Shown here piece by piece: positions 42,945 through 53,070 of a DNA stretch of 64,000 nucleotides (position 1 is the stretch's first letter; every line of letters starts with the position of its first letter). Under the pieces are notes generated by a model. The model was not told where the DNA came from, made no database searches, and worked only from the letters and a program-made list of their open reading frames with translations. Source of the stretch: Molossus alvarezi. Taxonomy: Eukaryota > Chordata > Mammalia > Chiroptera > Molossidae. The DNA lies in the NCBI GenBank assembly GCA_037176705.1, contig CM073895.1, forward strand, positions 3,391,051-3,455,050, given 5' to 3'. The position numbers and the translations under genes are program-made.

Positions 42945-43430
42945 AGAAGTTTTGTTGATTTACTTTTGCTATCAAGGTCTGGCTCACCTGAAATTAATTT
43001 TGGGGTATGGTGTGTGGTAAGAGGGGGTCACTGTTGTTGTTGTTCATATACGGTGACCCTTTGATCCAGTCCATTGATTGATGACCCCTTGATTCAGTCC
43101 ATTGATTGGTGACCCTTTGATCCAGTCCATTGATTGATGACCCTTTGATCTGGTCCATTGATTGGTGACCCCTTGATCATGTCCATTAATTGGTTATCTA
43201 ATTGATTCAGTCTACTGAATCATTATGCAATTGATCCAGTTCATTAATTGAAAGACCATAATTCTGGACTGTGTATTTTGTTCCATTTGTATATAGTCGT
43301 GCATGTATATCATTAGTCACTGAGTCTATTCTCCTTCAAGGTAATTTTGGCTTAGGCGTTTGTATTTTCATACACAATTTAGAATCTAATCATTCATTCA
43401 CTCTCTCTCTCAATATGGTTGGGCTAAATC
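42945..43430 (-). pseudogene. L1 antisense fragment with a 28-bp minisatellite
   Basis: GTTTTGTTGATTTACTTTTG, CTATCAAGGTCTGGCTCACC, TTGGGGTATGGTGTGTGGTA lead into the array; after it GTATTTTGTTCCATTTGTAT, GTCTATTCTCCTTCAAGGTA and TTTTGGCTTAGGCGTTTGTA continue the antisense L1 ORF2 C-terminal region (GTGTATGGTGTGAGGTAGGG, TTCTGTTCCATTGATCTAT, TTCAAGATTGTTTTGGCTAT). Confidence 0.62.
43054..43251 (+). repeat. 28-bp minisatellite inside L1, 5 good copies
   Basis: Units start at 43054, 43082, 43110, 43138 and 43166 (TGACCCTTTGATCCAG plus TCCATTGATTGA), exactly 28 bp apart and alternating in an A/B pattern (CCCTTTG versus CCCCTTG). Two decayed 29-bp units follow to 43251. Confidence 0.95.
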
Positions 43431-43854
43431 TACCATCTTACCTTCTTGCCATTTGTTTTCTGTTGGTCTTATCTGTTCTTCATTCTTATTTCTCTCTTTC
43501 TCCCCACCCCTTTTTGGGATTTTTTTTTTGTGTGTGTGTGTGTTTATGATGCCATTTTAAATCTTCTGTGAACTTATCACCTCTACCTCTCTGTTTTACT
43601 ACTTTTTTTGTTGCGGTTCTAGGGTTTACAATATGCATCTTTAACTCTCCATAGTGTATCTTCAAACAGTAGTATACCACTTCACATGCACTATAAAAAC
43701 TTTACAAAAATATGTTTTTAATTCTCCCTCCCATACTTTGTGCTGTTGATGTTATATATTTAAATACTATATATGCCATAAACACAATGCATTTTTATTA
43801 TTTTTATATTAAATAAGTATTCTTCAAAGAGATTTAAAAATGAGGAAAAATATA

Positions 43855-44047
43855 CCCAGCCAGTGTGGCTCAGTGGTTAAGCATTGACCCATGCACCAAG
43901 AGGTTCCTGGTTTGATCCCCGGTCAGGGCACATGCCTGGGTTTCAGGCTCAATGTAGGAGGCAGCTGATTGGTGTTGATCTCTCTCTCCCACCTATGTTT
44001 CTATCTCTCTCTCTCTTCCCCTCTCTGTAAAATCAATAAAAACATTT
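43855..44047 (+). mobile_element. Ves SINE
   Basis: CCCAGCCAGTGTGGCTCAGT head, GACCCATGCACCAAGAGGTT, CCTGGTTTGATCCCCGGTCA B box, TGTTGATCTCTCTCTCCC and a CTGTAAAATCAATAAAAACA tail that runs into a (TTTTA/TTTCA)n tract at 44047-44095. Confidence 0.92.
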
Positions 44048-44095
44048 TATTTTATTTTATTTCATTTCATTTCATTTCATTTTATTTTATTTTGT

Positions 44096-44178
44096 TACAT
44101 GCCCCTAGCGGGAATGCAACCTGGGACTCTCTGGTCCGCAGGCCAACGCTCCAACCGCTGAGCCAAACCGGCCAGGGA
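44096..44178 (-). mobile_element. Ves SINE head fragment, antisense
   Basis: ACATGCCCCTAGCGGGAATG, CAACCTGGGACTCTCTGGTC, CGCAGGCCAACGCTCCAACC and GCTGAGCCAAACCGGCCAGG are the tRNA head only. The usual middle block is replaced by the adjacent TTTTA/TTTCA tract. It lies tail to tail with the plus-strand Ves just upstream. Confidence 0.9.
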
Positions 44179-45350
44179 AAAACATTTTTTTTTAATGAGG
44201 AATAATATTTTATATTTACTCATATATTTACCATTCTTGATGCTTCACTAAATTCCTTTGTGTAGAGCTAACTTTCCAACTGGTACTCTTTCTTCTTTCC
44301 AAAGAACGTTCCTTAACATTTCTTGTACCATGATGAATTCTCTTAGCTAGTATTTGTCTAAAAATGTTTTTGTTTATGCCTACATTTTACAAGATATTTT
44401 CATTCTGGGCATAGAATTCTAATCTGACAGGTTTTTATTCCTTTTAGAACTTTAAACATGCTGCCCACTATCTTCCAGCTTGCAAAACTTCCAATAAGAA
44501 CTCCGCTTACATACTTATGTTTTATACTCTGTAAATAATTTATCTTTTTACTCTAGCTGATTTTAATTATTTTCTGTTTGTGGCTGAATGTCAACAATTT
44601 GGTCATAATGTGCCTTGGTGTAGTTTATTTCTTGGCATTCATTGGGACCCTTGGATCTGAAGGGTTTTGGTTATATCAAATTTGGAAATATTTCAGCTAA
44701 TCTTTTCAGATATTTTTCTCCTCTCTGTAGTATATGTCTACAATTACATGTATAGTCACTCATTTGATGTTGTCCATCAGCCCCTGATGGTTTTGCACTT
44801 TTTCATTTTTTTTCTTCATTTGGGATAGTTTCCATTACTATGGATTCTACTTGACTGATCTTTTCTTTTGCAGTGTCTAATTTGTTACTTGTCCCACCCA
44901 ATACATCTTTCTTGTTCACTATTGTGTTTTTCATCTCTAGAGGTTCCATTTAAGTTCTTTTGAAATCATTTATGTCTCTCCTCATTATTCCTGAGCCTTT
45001 GTAGCATATTTATGTGGAATGTCCTCGTCCCCTAATTTCATCATCTTTGTCACTTACGCTTTCAGGCTCCGCTGAGCTGAGTCTAGAGCGGTGTGCGGTC
45101 CATGGCTAATCCTGTTTGTGTTCAAAGACAGTCGCCTTCTAAGGACCCTACCTGATGTCCTGTGAGTTACAACAAGCCTTCACTCTGGTTGGAGGAAAAA
45201 CACACAATTTCCAGCCTGGTGTGTTTCAAAACTGCTTCAGCTTACTCCTTTTTAGTATTTTTTCCCCTCAGTCTTATGGGATTCCACTCCACACCTATGC
45301 CAGTTTGTATTCAGACAAATATTGAGGGGACCCTCTGCAGATCTTTGGTT

Positions 45351-45395
<45 letters not shown>

Positions 45396-45609
45396 TTGCG
45401 CCACTAATTCTACCTGTCTCAGCTTCTGTGAATACCAATCTCTTTCTCTTCAAGGTAGTGAGCCTGCTGTGTTCTTTTGGGATTGGGCCTCCCTGTGTTA
45501 AGAACTGGAAGATGCCTCTGGTTAGTGTACTGGGACAATCCCAGGGCTCACCTCTCTCATTTTCTGATTTGGATGCTGTTCTCTCTTTCTCTGTAGAAGT
45601 TTGCACAGT

Positions 45610-46100
45610 AGGACAGTATTGGAGTCGATTCGCTCATAAATATGTTGGAAGCATTTACCAGTGTAGCCATCTGGGCCTGCAGTTCTCTTTCTGGGAAGCT
45701 TTGAGTTTCTGATTCCATTTATTTATCAGATTTAGACCAATTCACATTTCCTTTTTCTTCTTGTAACGAATTTAGTCAGTTTTGTTTTTAAAGAAATTAT
45801 TTTATTTATTCACATTTCTCAATTTATTGGCATAGAGTTGCTCAAAATATCCTTTTATTTTGTAAGATGGTAATTATGCTCTCTTTTATTTGAATCTGAT
45901 ACTGATAATGTGTGCTTTTTCTTTCTTAAGTAGTCTTTCTGGGGGTTTATGTATTTTATTAGTTCTTTCCAGTAGCCAATTTATGTCATTTTTAATTTTC
46001 TTTCTGTATATGTGTATGTGTGTGCAAGGTGTATCTCTTTACTTTCGTTGTTTTTTCTACTGTCTTAATTTTTTAGCTTCTTGATATTGATATTGGATAA
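45610..46100 (-). pseudogene. L1 ORF2 fragment, antisense
   Basis: GTGTAGCCATCTGGGCCTGC, CTTTCTGGGAAGCTTTGAGT, TTTATTGGCATAGAGTTGCT, CAAAATATCCTTTTATTTTG, CTGATACTGATAATGTGTGC and TCTGGGGGTTTATGTATTTT follow antisense ORF2 upstream of the reverse-transcriptase core. Confidence 0.8.
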
Positions 46101-46106
46101 TTTCTT

Positions 46107-46313
46107 TAAATCTTCACCCGAGGATAATGTTTTTATTGCTTTTAAAAAGAGAGGAAGAGAGAGAGAGAAAGAGAAACCTTAACTGAGTTGCCTCCCATAC
46201 GTGCCCTGACTGGAGATCAGCCCCCATCCTAGGCATGTGCCCTGACCAGGAATCGAACCCTCAACCTTCTGGAGTGTGGGATGATGCTCGTACTGAGCTA
46301 TCCAGCCAGGGCT
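46107..46313 (-). mobile_element. Ves SINE, first of a cluster of three
   Basis: ATCTTCACCCGAGGATAATG, GTTGCCTCCCATACGTGCCC, GACCAGGAATCGAACCCTCA and head end GAGCTATCCAGCCAGGGC. GATAATTT occurs on both sides (46096-46103 and about 46314), a probable target duplication. Confidence 0.9.
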
Positions 46314-46340
46314 AGATAATTTTTATTTGTTTGTTTTTGT

Positions 46341-46572
46341 TGATCTTCACCCACGGATGGTTTATTTCCACTGATTTTTAGAGAGAGTGGAAGGGAGGGA
46401 GAGAGAGAGAAACATCTATGTGAGTGAGACACACCTATCGGTTGCCTCCAGAACATGCCCCAGCTGGGGATCTAACCTGCAACCCAGGTACCTGCCCTTG
46501 ACAGGGAATCGAACCTGTGACCCTTTGCTGCTCAGGCTAATGCTCTAACCACTGAACCACACTGGCCAGGGC
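46341..46572 (-). mobile_element. Ves SINE, second of the cluster
   Basis: GATCTTCACCCACGGATGGT, GAGAAACATCTATGTGAGTG, GGTTGCCTCCAGAACATGCC, GGGAATCGAACCTGTGACCC and CTGAACCACACTGGCCAGGG in antisense Ves order. Confidence 0.92.
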
Positions 46573-46589
46573 ACGAGGTAACTGGTTTT

Positions 46590-46832
46590 CTTTATCCTCG
46601 CCTGAGAACATTTTTGCATTTATCTTCAGATACAGCAGGAGAGAGAGAGGGAGCGAGAGAGAGAAACATCGATGTGAGAGAGACACATCGACTGGTTGCC
46701 ACCTGCACAACCCCAACGGGGTCCTGGGACTAACAAACCGCAACCGAGGGACGTGCCTTTAGCGGGAGCCAAACCCGGGACTCTCTGGTCCGTGGGCCAA
46801 TGCTCTGACCACTGAGCCAGACTGGCCAGGGC
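46590..46832 (-). mobile_element. Ves SINE, third of the cluster
   Basis: CTTTATCCTCGCCTGAGAAC, GAGAAACATCGATGTGAGAG, AACCGCAACCGAGGGACGTG and head end GAGCCAGACTGGCCAGGGCC. A perfect 11-bp duplication TAACTGGTTTT lies at 46579-46589 and 46837-46847. Confidence 0.95.
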
Positions 46833-46849
46833 CAGATAACTGGTTTTTA

Positions 46850-47195
46850 ACACGTGTTATTTCTACATGCACTTGAGACAGAACCTTCCCTTTTAGCTAC
46901 TTCATAGGCTGGATCTCACAGGTGTTGACATGTCATAGCTTCACTATCCTTCCGTCCCCAAGATCTGTCATTTTTATTGTGACATGTTCTTTAAACCCTT
47001 TTTAATTGAGAAACATCAGAGCCCTGAACACTTAGGAAATGTTCTAGTTCTTACTGTGTTGACCTTTCCCAACTTAATTATACTCTGGTCACAAAAGACT
47101 TATTCTGCAAAACGCCGTCCTGGGGAACATTTGAGCCACTTGGGTTCAGGTTGATGGAAGCTGGGCAGAACGTGTATTCTGTGCTCGCTGGCTCC
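46850..47195 (-). pseudogene. L1 endonuclease-region fragment, antisense
   Basis: CTTAGGAAATGTTCTAGTTC, TAATTATACTCTGGTCACAA and GGCAGAACGTGTATTCTGTG match the antisense L1 ORF2 5' region (TAATTCCATTGTGGTCAGAG and AAAGAATGTGTATTCTGC) in order. Probably the same insertion as 45.6-46.1 kb, with the three Ves copies between. Confidence 0.6.
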
Positions 47196-47199
47196 ATTT

Positions 47200-48555
47200 C
47201 CTGCGAGGGCCAGGCAGTGCGAGATTTGGGCTGTCGTGCCATTGGGTGTGTCCCCGCCGTTCAGCTCTGCGTGAACGTGAAGGCCCATGCGTGCGGTCCC
47301 CAAATGGGCAGGCGTGGCTCTGTGCCAATGAGCTGCTTCCAAATCAGGCCCTGGGCCGGGTTTACCCGCCAGTCTGTGACCCTGCTCTGGCGGGTCCTAA
47401 CAGGGCCTCACTGTAACCTCAGCTCGTCTGCTCAGTAACGGACTGTTTCAGAGTCGCACTTTGTTACTGAGCCGCTTTCCAGAAGGTCTGCTGACGGCAC
47501 AGACACATCTCTCGGCTGTTCCGCACTGGCTTGCCCGCTGGCCCTCACCCCCGGCTCCTGGCGCCCTGCGGCGCGGGCGTTCTGGTCCTACCTCAGGCCG
47601 GCGCGGGTCCCCAGGATGCAGTGCTGTTTTCCTCTGACAGCTCACGGCCGCACTGACCCTGGGACCCAGAGGTCCGTCGGGTGGTCGAGGTTCAGCGGTC
47701 TCTGCTCCAGTGAGCAGTGGGTGGCCAGGCGTCGATTCCCTGTCTGGGAGCCAAGCACAGTGACAGGGCGTTTCGTCCCAGTCTTCTTGGGCACGAAGGG
47801 TAGAGTGTCTGGGGCAGTGGCCCTCTGCCCTCCATGTAGCTGCACCCTTTGGGGACCTGGAGTGCAGCAGGACTGGTGGAGTGATGCACTGGGCTGCCTC
47901 CTCCCCTCTCCAAGGACCGATGGCCCCCCAACCCCCTCCAGGCTCTCTGTGCCAGGCTCTCACCAGCCCAGATGGCACCTTGGACACAGCTCTGCCAGCC
48001 ACGACCCCGCCACGCTGCCGCCTCGGTCACCCCTCCGGGCCCCTGTCAGCGCAGGTCAGGTCTGGCCAGCCGAGCTGGGTGTCCGTGGGTGGAGGAAGGG
48101 CAGCGGGGCGACTCCAAGCTGCCGTCTCTTATGGCCACCGTGAAGACCAGGCTCTCCATCTGTCCGGTTCGTCGACCGGCAGCAGCTACTTCTTGTCGGA
48201 ATCAGTTTCTGGACATCGGCATGAAGAAGCGAGGGCACGGAGCGACTGTGATGAGAAGGTTTGCACAGAAGCAGCCAGGTCCTGACGAGGCCGGCCACGC
48301 TTTTCGTCCCACGGAAGGGCGTGACCCCGGCAGCACCATGGGTTTGTGGTGTCGGTTGGAAGGGAACGTTGAGACCATAGGCCACTCTCCCTCTGGCCAA
48401 GGCTGCCCTGGAGCACCTCCCCCTGCCGCAGGGTGGCCGGCGGACAGGGCTGCTTCTGCCCTCCGGAGTGAGTCACCTGCGGGAGCGGTGATGCCCAGGC
48501 ACCAAGGGACCGGGACGCGAACTGTCACCAGCTCACACGGTCTTCAGAGAGCGAC
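47200..48555. other. Unique GC-rich noncoding DNA
   Basis: No gene recognised despite several overlapping frames (for example 47616-48143 plus and 47448-48002 minus), which shadow one another. Confidence 0.4.
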
Positions 48556-48930
48556 AGGCGCCTGGGGTTCCTGATGTGTGTGTTTATGCAAAAGGCATCA
48601 GAAGATTCAATGTGACTTTATTTCTGACAACAGACCCAGTTCCTCTTCCACGTCAACGTGCCGGCGTGGTGATGGCTTTATGGAAACAATAACTCACATG
48701 TCGCTGGAAGAGAACAGGACGGATCTTCCGAACAGGGCGCTTCATTTTCCATTAAATCTTTATGGAGCGTGACAAGCCGGCGCCGGGCCCATCGTCTCTG
48801 TACGAGGCTCCGCGGATGGAGGAATCACGCGGGCTGTGTTCATAAAGCCAGCGCCCGGGGTCCGGGAACCGCAAGGGAACGTCCCTCCCTGGCGTTTGGC
48901 TCCAAGCTTATTGCTGTTTGAGGTTTGTGA
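48556..48930. promoter_or_regulatory. Possible conserved noncoding block
   Basis: AT-richer island with CAATGTGACTTTATTTCTGA, GGAAACAATAACTCACATG and CATTTTCCATTAAATCTTTA, non-repetitive and set in GC-rich flanks. Regulatory role is only a guess from texture. Confidence 0.22.
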
Positions 48931-49629
48931 ACGAACCCACGAAAGAAACAAAAATCTCCCCTTCGTGGGCGAGAGAAAGAAATGCATTAGCAGCGATCAG
49001 GAACTCCCTCTGGGTGGCCCTCGGGTAGCGCCGCCGATCGCGTGTCCAGGCCGGGGAGCAAGCCGCGGGTGACTGACACGCACCGTGGCCTGAGCGTGAG
49101 TCTTGCTGTCCGAGTACTCCTAGCATCGCTCGGAACAGCTAGAAATACTTCTCCGAGGGTCCCCAAGCCAGCGCCCGTTGCTCATTTCTTTGTGCTCCAG
49201 TCAGACACGGACGTTCTCAGTGGGCCTCTGGCCATGCGAGGGCGGAGTGAGCTTTCTAATTCTCCAAGTTCTAGGTTGTGAGCGGCAAGGATCCGCGGCC
49301 GTCGTCGGCTTGACATGCTTTAATTCTCTTGACAAAACCCAGAAAGAGCTGCCATGCCCAGGTCTGGTCTGGCCGTGATGTGGGGGACACCCTCCCACCA
49401 CAGCCGTCTGGCCAATGACTGGAGCACGGCCACGGTTTAACAGCGTCTCGAGCTGGACACCTCCGCTCTGCCAGACACGTGTGGTCTTCCTGTGTGGGTT
49501 TCTTTCCCCAGTGACAGCCCATCTTCCAACTCCCACGGGACCACCACGGCGATCCGGTCTGAACGGACTACTGGAGTCCAGGCTTTCTCCCGGCACCGGC
49601 CCTGCCCCCGACGCCAGCTGAAGGCGGGG
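48931..49629. other. Unique noncoding DNA
   Basis: Nothing recognised. Confidence 0.4.
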
Positions 49630-49634
49630 TCCTC

Positions 49635-49918
49635 GGGGTGCCTGCACTTTTGCCCACACCATCACAAATCCGGGGCTCACCACAACCCCCCGCAAGCTTG
49701 GTGATTCACTCGAACAGCTCCCAGAACTCAGTGGAGCTCAGAGCTGGCTGTTGGAGGTTTATTACAAAGGACACAGCCTGGAAGGAGCCAAACGGAAGAG
49801 GTGAGGAGGCAAAATATGAGGGGGGTGGCCGAGGGTGTGCACATGGGGTGCACCCGCGCAGCACAGGGGTGTGTCCACCAACCCAGAAGCACTCCGGACT
49901 CCCTCATTTAGGGTTTTT
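49635..49918. mobile_element. Possible ERV LTR fragment
   Basis: TGGTGATTCACTCGAACAGC, CTCCCAGAACTCAGTGGAGC and GAGGTTTATTACAAAGGACA, then GGGGTGCACCCGCGCAGCAC, resemble a known mammalian LTR with GATTCACTAGAAGGACTCA and GTTTATTACAGTGAAAGGA. Family and orientation are not certain. Confidence 0.4.
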
Positions 49919-49919
49919 A

Positions 49920-50058
49920 ACTTTTTAAATATGTTTTTATTGATTTTTTTTTTAGAGAAAGAGAAAGGGAGAGAGAGAGAAGCATCAATGTGAGAGACAC
50001 ATCAATGGGCCACCTCCTGCACGCCCCCTACTGGGCATCGAGGCCACAACCCTGGCCT
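49920..50058 (-). mobile_element. Ves SINE, lacking the tRNA head
   Basis: Antisense copy with the T-run, GAAGCATCAATGTGAGAGAC, GGGCCACCTCCTGCACGCCC and CTACTGGGCATCGAGGCCAC; it stops before the tRNA-derived part, so it is 5' truncated. Confidence 0.88.
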
Positions 50059-50575
50059 CCGACCAGCAGCTGCTGTTCCGTCACCAGGGACGGCTGTGAG
50101 TTCCTCAGGCAAAGGGCTTCACTGCTGTGTTCTGCCCGTCCCGTGTTGGCAGGGCGGATGGGGTTCTGGGGAAACGGGGGGACCCCGGGAAACAAAGGCG
50201 GGCCCCTTTGCATCACCCTCCCCTACCCTGTGCTGTCCTCACCGGGCTGACGCCGCTGTCCCGACACCCAGATCGACAGGAGGAACAGGTCACGGCTGCT
50301 AGCACCCCCTGGGGATTTACAAGGATGTACAATACGCCAAGAATCATCAGCTGGGCAGAAAACAAGCCTAACCTATCCATCAAAACAACGTCGACTCAGA
50401 AGGATACATTTATTTTGGAAGGCGGCGATTTGAGACGTAATCGTCCGGTGGCGCCCCGTCCCCTTCTCCAGGGTGTCTTGCGGGAAGAGGCCGCGAGCTC
50501 CCGGCTCCGATCTCTCGGCGGCGGCAGAAGCGGTCTGTCTCCGGGACGCAGACCCCGCGGCCACCTCTTACTTCG
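50059..50575. other. Unique DNA, CpG-rich near 50410-50575
   Basis: GGCGGCGATTTGAGACGTAA, CGTCCGGTGGCGCCCCG and GATCTCTCGGCGGCGGCAG give a short CpG-rich run directly before an AT-rich candidate enhancer. No exon recognised. Confidence 0.4.
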
Positions 50576-50900
50576 AGCGCAATTAAAAGGAGTTGAACAC
50601 CCCGTTCGAAGTGTTATCTCCATACTTCAAAGAAATTAGCCTGATGAGTGATTGCAATGGAGTGAAGCTAATGATGCAAATAATTAATGCTGGAAGATAC
50701 TTCATAGGCACAGAAATTGCTTGTGTCCCTTCTTCATATGTAACAGAAGCCCTCCAGACGGGAAGGGAATAAGCCAGGACGCGGCCGCGGCCTCATCGAT
50801 ATGCTTCCTGACACCTCTCTGCCTGGCCAGCACATCTGTAAACAGTGAAGCCATTTAACTAGATTCACATAATTGCTACAGAAACATGGCCTGGACTTCT
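50576..50900. promoter_or_regulatory. AT-rich candidate conserved enhancer with POU octamer
   Basis: Contains a perfect POU octamer ATGCAAAT (50674-50681) overlapping AATAATTAATGC, plus GAAATTAGCCTGATGAG, GTGAAGCTAATGATGC, TTAACTAGATTCACATAATT and CGCAATTAAAAGG. No transposon identity. The cluster of octamer and homeodomain cores resembles neural or developmental enhancers; function is inferred. Confidence 0.38.
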
Positions 50901-51262
50901 AAGTATCACGGGCGCCGGGAGAGAATACCAATTCAGACAGACGAAAGCTTGGGCGTGCTCTCGGAGAGACGGAGGTGCCCCGTCTCGGTTCCATCCTTAA
51001 CCCGCTCCGTCTAACGTGAGGAGTCCTTGAAGGTGGGATCCCGGCTCCGTGGAGCAGGAAGACATGAACTGAAGTTTCTATCTGACTAACCTGTGCCTCG
51101 AGCCACCAGCAGGACAGGGCCAGCCCTTCCAGCCTGAGCTCCCCTGACATCCGCCCTGGCTGCGGACTCGGGCAGCCAGTGTATTCTTGTGAACCATAGA
51201 AGTCCGAGGACCAATTCTTCCGTCCCCAACACAGGTGTCAGGCACCTCTGCCCCCATATAAT
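50901..51262. other. Unique noncoding DNA
   Basis: Nothing recognised. Confidence 0.4.
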
Positions 51263-51276
51263 ATTCCCTGGTCCCC

Positions 51277-51502
51277 GTCCGGCCGGTGTGGCTCAGTGGC
51301 TGAGCTTCAACCTATGCAGCAGATGGTCCCCAGCTCCATTCCCGGTCAGGGCACATGCCCAGGCTGTGGGCCCGATCCCAGTGGGGGAAGTGCAGGAGGC
51401 AGCCAGTGGATGTTCTCTCTCATCAATGTTTCTATCTCTCCCTCCCTCTCACTTCCTCTCTCTCTCTAAAATCAATAAAGGAAAAAAAATCAAAATAAAA
51501 AA
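51277..51502 (+). mobile_element. Ves SINE, full-length
   Basis: GTCCGGCCGGTGTGGCTCAG head, CCAGCTCCATTCCCGGTCAG B-box region, CCCGATCCCAGTGGGGG, CTCATCAATGTTTCTATCTC and CTCTAAAATCAATAAAGGAA tail. Flanked by TTCCCTGGTCCCC / TTTCCTGGTCCCC (51264-51276 and 51503-51515; one mismatch). Confidence 0.95.
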
Positions 51503-51639
51503 TTTCCTGGTCCCCTGAGTCCCTATCACTTTGCAAGGTCCTGGTGGCTCGCTCTGACTGAGCCCCCACACACCCAATCGCCTGAACCGCATTCCGGGTG
51601 AACCGCATCACCCCGCCCTGGTGCCCAAACCAGCGTCAG

Positions 51640-51780
51640 TGTGGTACCTAAAAAACCTCGCTTGGAAGTCGGCCTCAGTCGCTCGGTCCCTATGAGCTGG
51701 GTAATTACTGACCTTACCTCCCAGCGTCCTTGTGAGGATCACATGATGTCACGTGGACCCTGGGAATGGTCAGCACGAAC
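51640..51780 (+). mobile_element. MIR-like fragment
   Basis: GCTGGGTAATTACTGACCTT, ACCTCCCAGCGTCCTTGTGA and GGATCACATGATGTCACGTG resemble the MIR 3' half (TTACTTAACCTCT, TTGTGAGGATTAAATGA). Confidence 0.4.
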
Positions 51781-52076
51781 TTTGGCAGGAGGGAACACCC
51801 CACACACCACATGGGCTGGTGGCTCCGCCCCCCCTCAGCCCTCCAAGCCCCTCCCTGCTGCCCCCCCCCCCCCGCGCCCTTCCCCTGCAGCACGAGTATT
51901 GCTCTGAGGGTGACCTTGGCAGCTTGTTTGTGCTCAGGCAGCCCTGGTCCCCTGGCCAGGTGCTCATACTGGGGCCGTCGGGGCTGAAGGCTACACCCGA
52001 GGACTGGGGAGTTCGCCTGAGCAGAATCCACCAGACTCTGCCCAGGGAATCTGTGAGACCGACCAAGAAGGGTAGG
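51781..52076. other. Unique noncoding DNA with a C-run
   Basis: A run of C lies at about 51861-51873. Nothing else recognised. Confidence 0.4.
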
Positions 52077-52089
52077 ATTTGCATTGTTT

Positions 52090-52380
52090 GTTTTTTTTTG
52101 TTTGTTTGTTTTTTGTAATCTTCACCCTGCAATGTGTTTTATTTATCTTAAGATAGAATTAGAGGGAGGGAGGGAGGGAGGGAGGGAGGGAGGGAGGGAG
52201 GCAGAGACAGAGGGAGGAACATCTACACAAGAGAGACACATCGAGTGGCTGCCACCCGCACGACCAACCAGGGCTGGGGACAAACTGCAGCCGAGGCACG
52301 TGCCCCTAGCGGGAACCGAACCCGGGTCTCTCTGGGCCACAGGCTGACGCTCTAACCGCTGAGCCAAACAGGCCAGGGTG
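52090..52380 (-). mobile_element. Ves SINE with an internal GGGA expansion
   Basis: AATCTTCACCCTGCAATGTG, then (GGGA)n at 52155-52201, GAACATCTACACAAGAGAGA, CTGCAGCCGAGGCACGTGCC and head end CTGAGCCAAACAGGCCAGGG. Imperfect target duplication TTTGCATTGTT / TTTGCACTGTT. The expansion grew from the purine-rich GAGAGAGGGAGG segment of the SINE. Confidence 0.93.
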
Positions 52381-52612
52381 GCTTTGCACTGTTGTTATAG
52401 TGGGTCTGGGCTCACACACTGTAAGGCAGTATGAGCCTTGAGTAGCCAGAGATCACTGTGTGTCGCTAACCGGGATGATCCTGCCAGAGAATAAAACCAA
52501 CAGGGGAAGCTGAGCTGCCGGGGATGGAAAGGAAGTGGGAAAGAGACAGAGGGAGAGCGGAGAGGACGTGCTATCAGCTGAATTCCTGAGCCTCTTCATG
52601 CCTGGAGCTCAC
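52381..52612. other. Unique noncoding DNA
   Basis: Nothing recognised. Confidence 0.4.
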
Positions 52613-53070
52613 GGTTTCCTGGGTCTGTTTCCTGGGTCTGTTTCCTGGTCTGTTTCCTGGTCTGTCTCCTGGTCTGTCTCCTGGTCTGTCTCCTGGGTCT
52701 GTTTCCTGGGTCTGTTTCCTGGTCTGTTTCCTGGTCTGTTTCCTGGGTCTGTTTCCTTGTCTGTTTCCTGGGTCTGTTTCCTGGGTCTGTTTCCTGGTCT
52801 GTCTCCTGGTCTGTCTCCTGGTCTGTTTCCTGGGTCTGTTTCCTGGGTCTGTTTCCTGGGTCTGTTTCCTGGTCTGTTTCCTGGGTCTGTTTCCTGGGTC
52901 TGTTTCCTGGTCTGTTTCCTGGGTCTGTTTCCTGGGTCTGTTTCCTGGTCTGTTTCCTGGGTCTGTTTCCTGGGTCTGTTTCCTGGGTCTGTTTCCTGGT
53001 CTGTTTCCTGGGTCTGTTTCCTGGTCTGTCTCCTGGTCTGTTTCTTGGTCTGTTTCCTGGTCTATTTCCC
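52613..53070 (+). repeat. 12/13-bp minisatellite, about 36 copies
   Basis: Alternates between TGGTCTGTTTCC (12 bp) and TGGGTCTGTTTCC (13 bp), with some TGTCTCC and CTTGTCTG variants. The order of 12- and 13-mers is partly repeated, suggesting block duplications. Stop-free in several frames, giving false open frames on both strands. Confidence 0.96.

Larger units (their letters stand above)
43431..45605 (-). pseudogene. L1/HAL1-like ORF1-region fragment, antisense
   Basis: TTCTTGCCATTTGTTTTCTG, GGTTCTAGGGTTTACAATAT, AGTATACCACTTCACATGC, CTTAACATTTCTTGTACC, GAATTCTCTTAGCTAGTATT, AATGTGCCTTGGTGTAGTTT, CAAATTTGGAAATATTTCAG, TTACTATGGATTCTACTTGA and TCATCTCTAGAGGTTCCATT follow the antisense L1 ORF1 region and its downstream spacer. 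The same region in sense orientation occurs at 58.5-59.6 kb. A Ves pair interrupts it at 43.85-44.18 kb and a (GT)n tract at 45354-45394. Because it sits before an antisense ORF2 piece (45.6 kb) it must be a separate insertion or a HAL1-type element. Confidence 0.65.
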
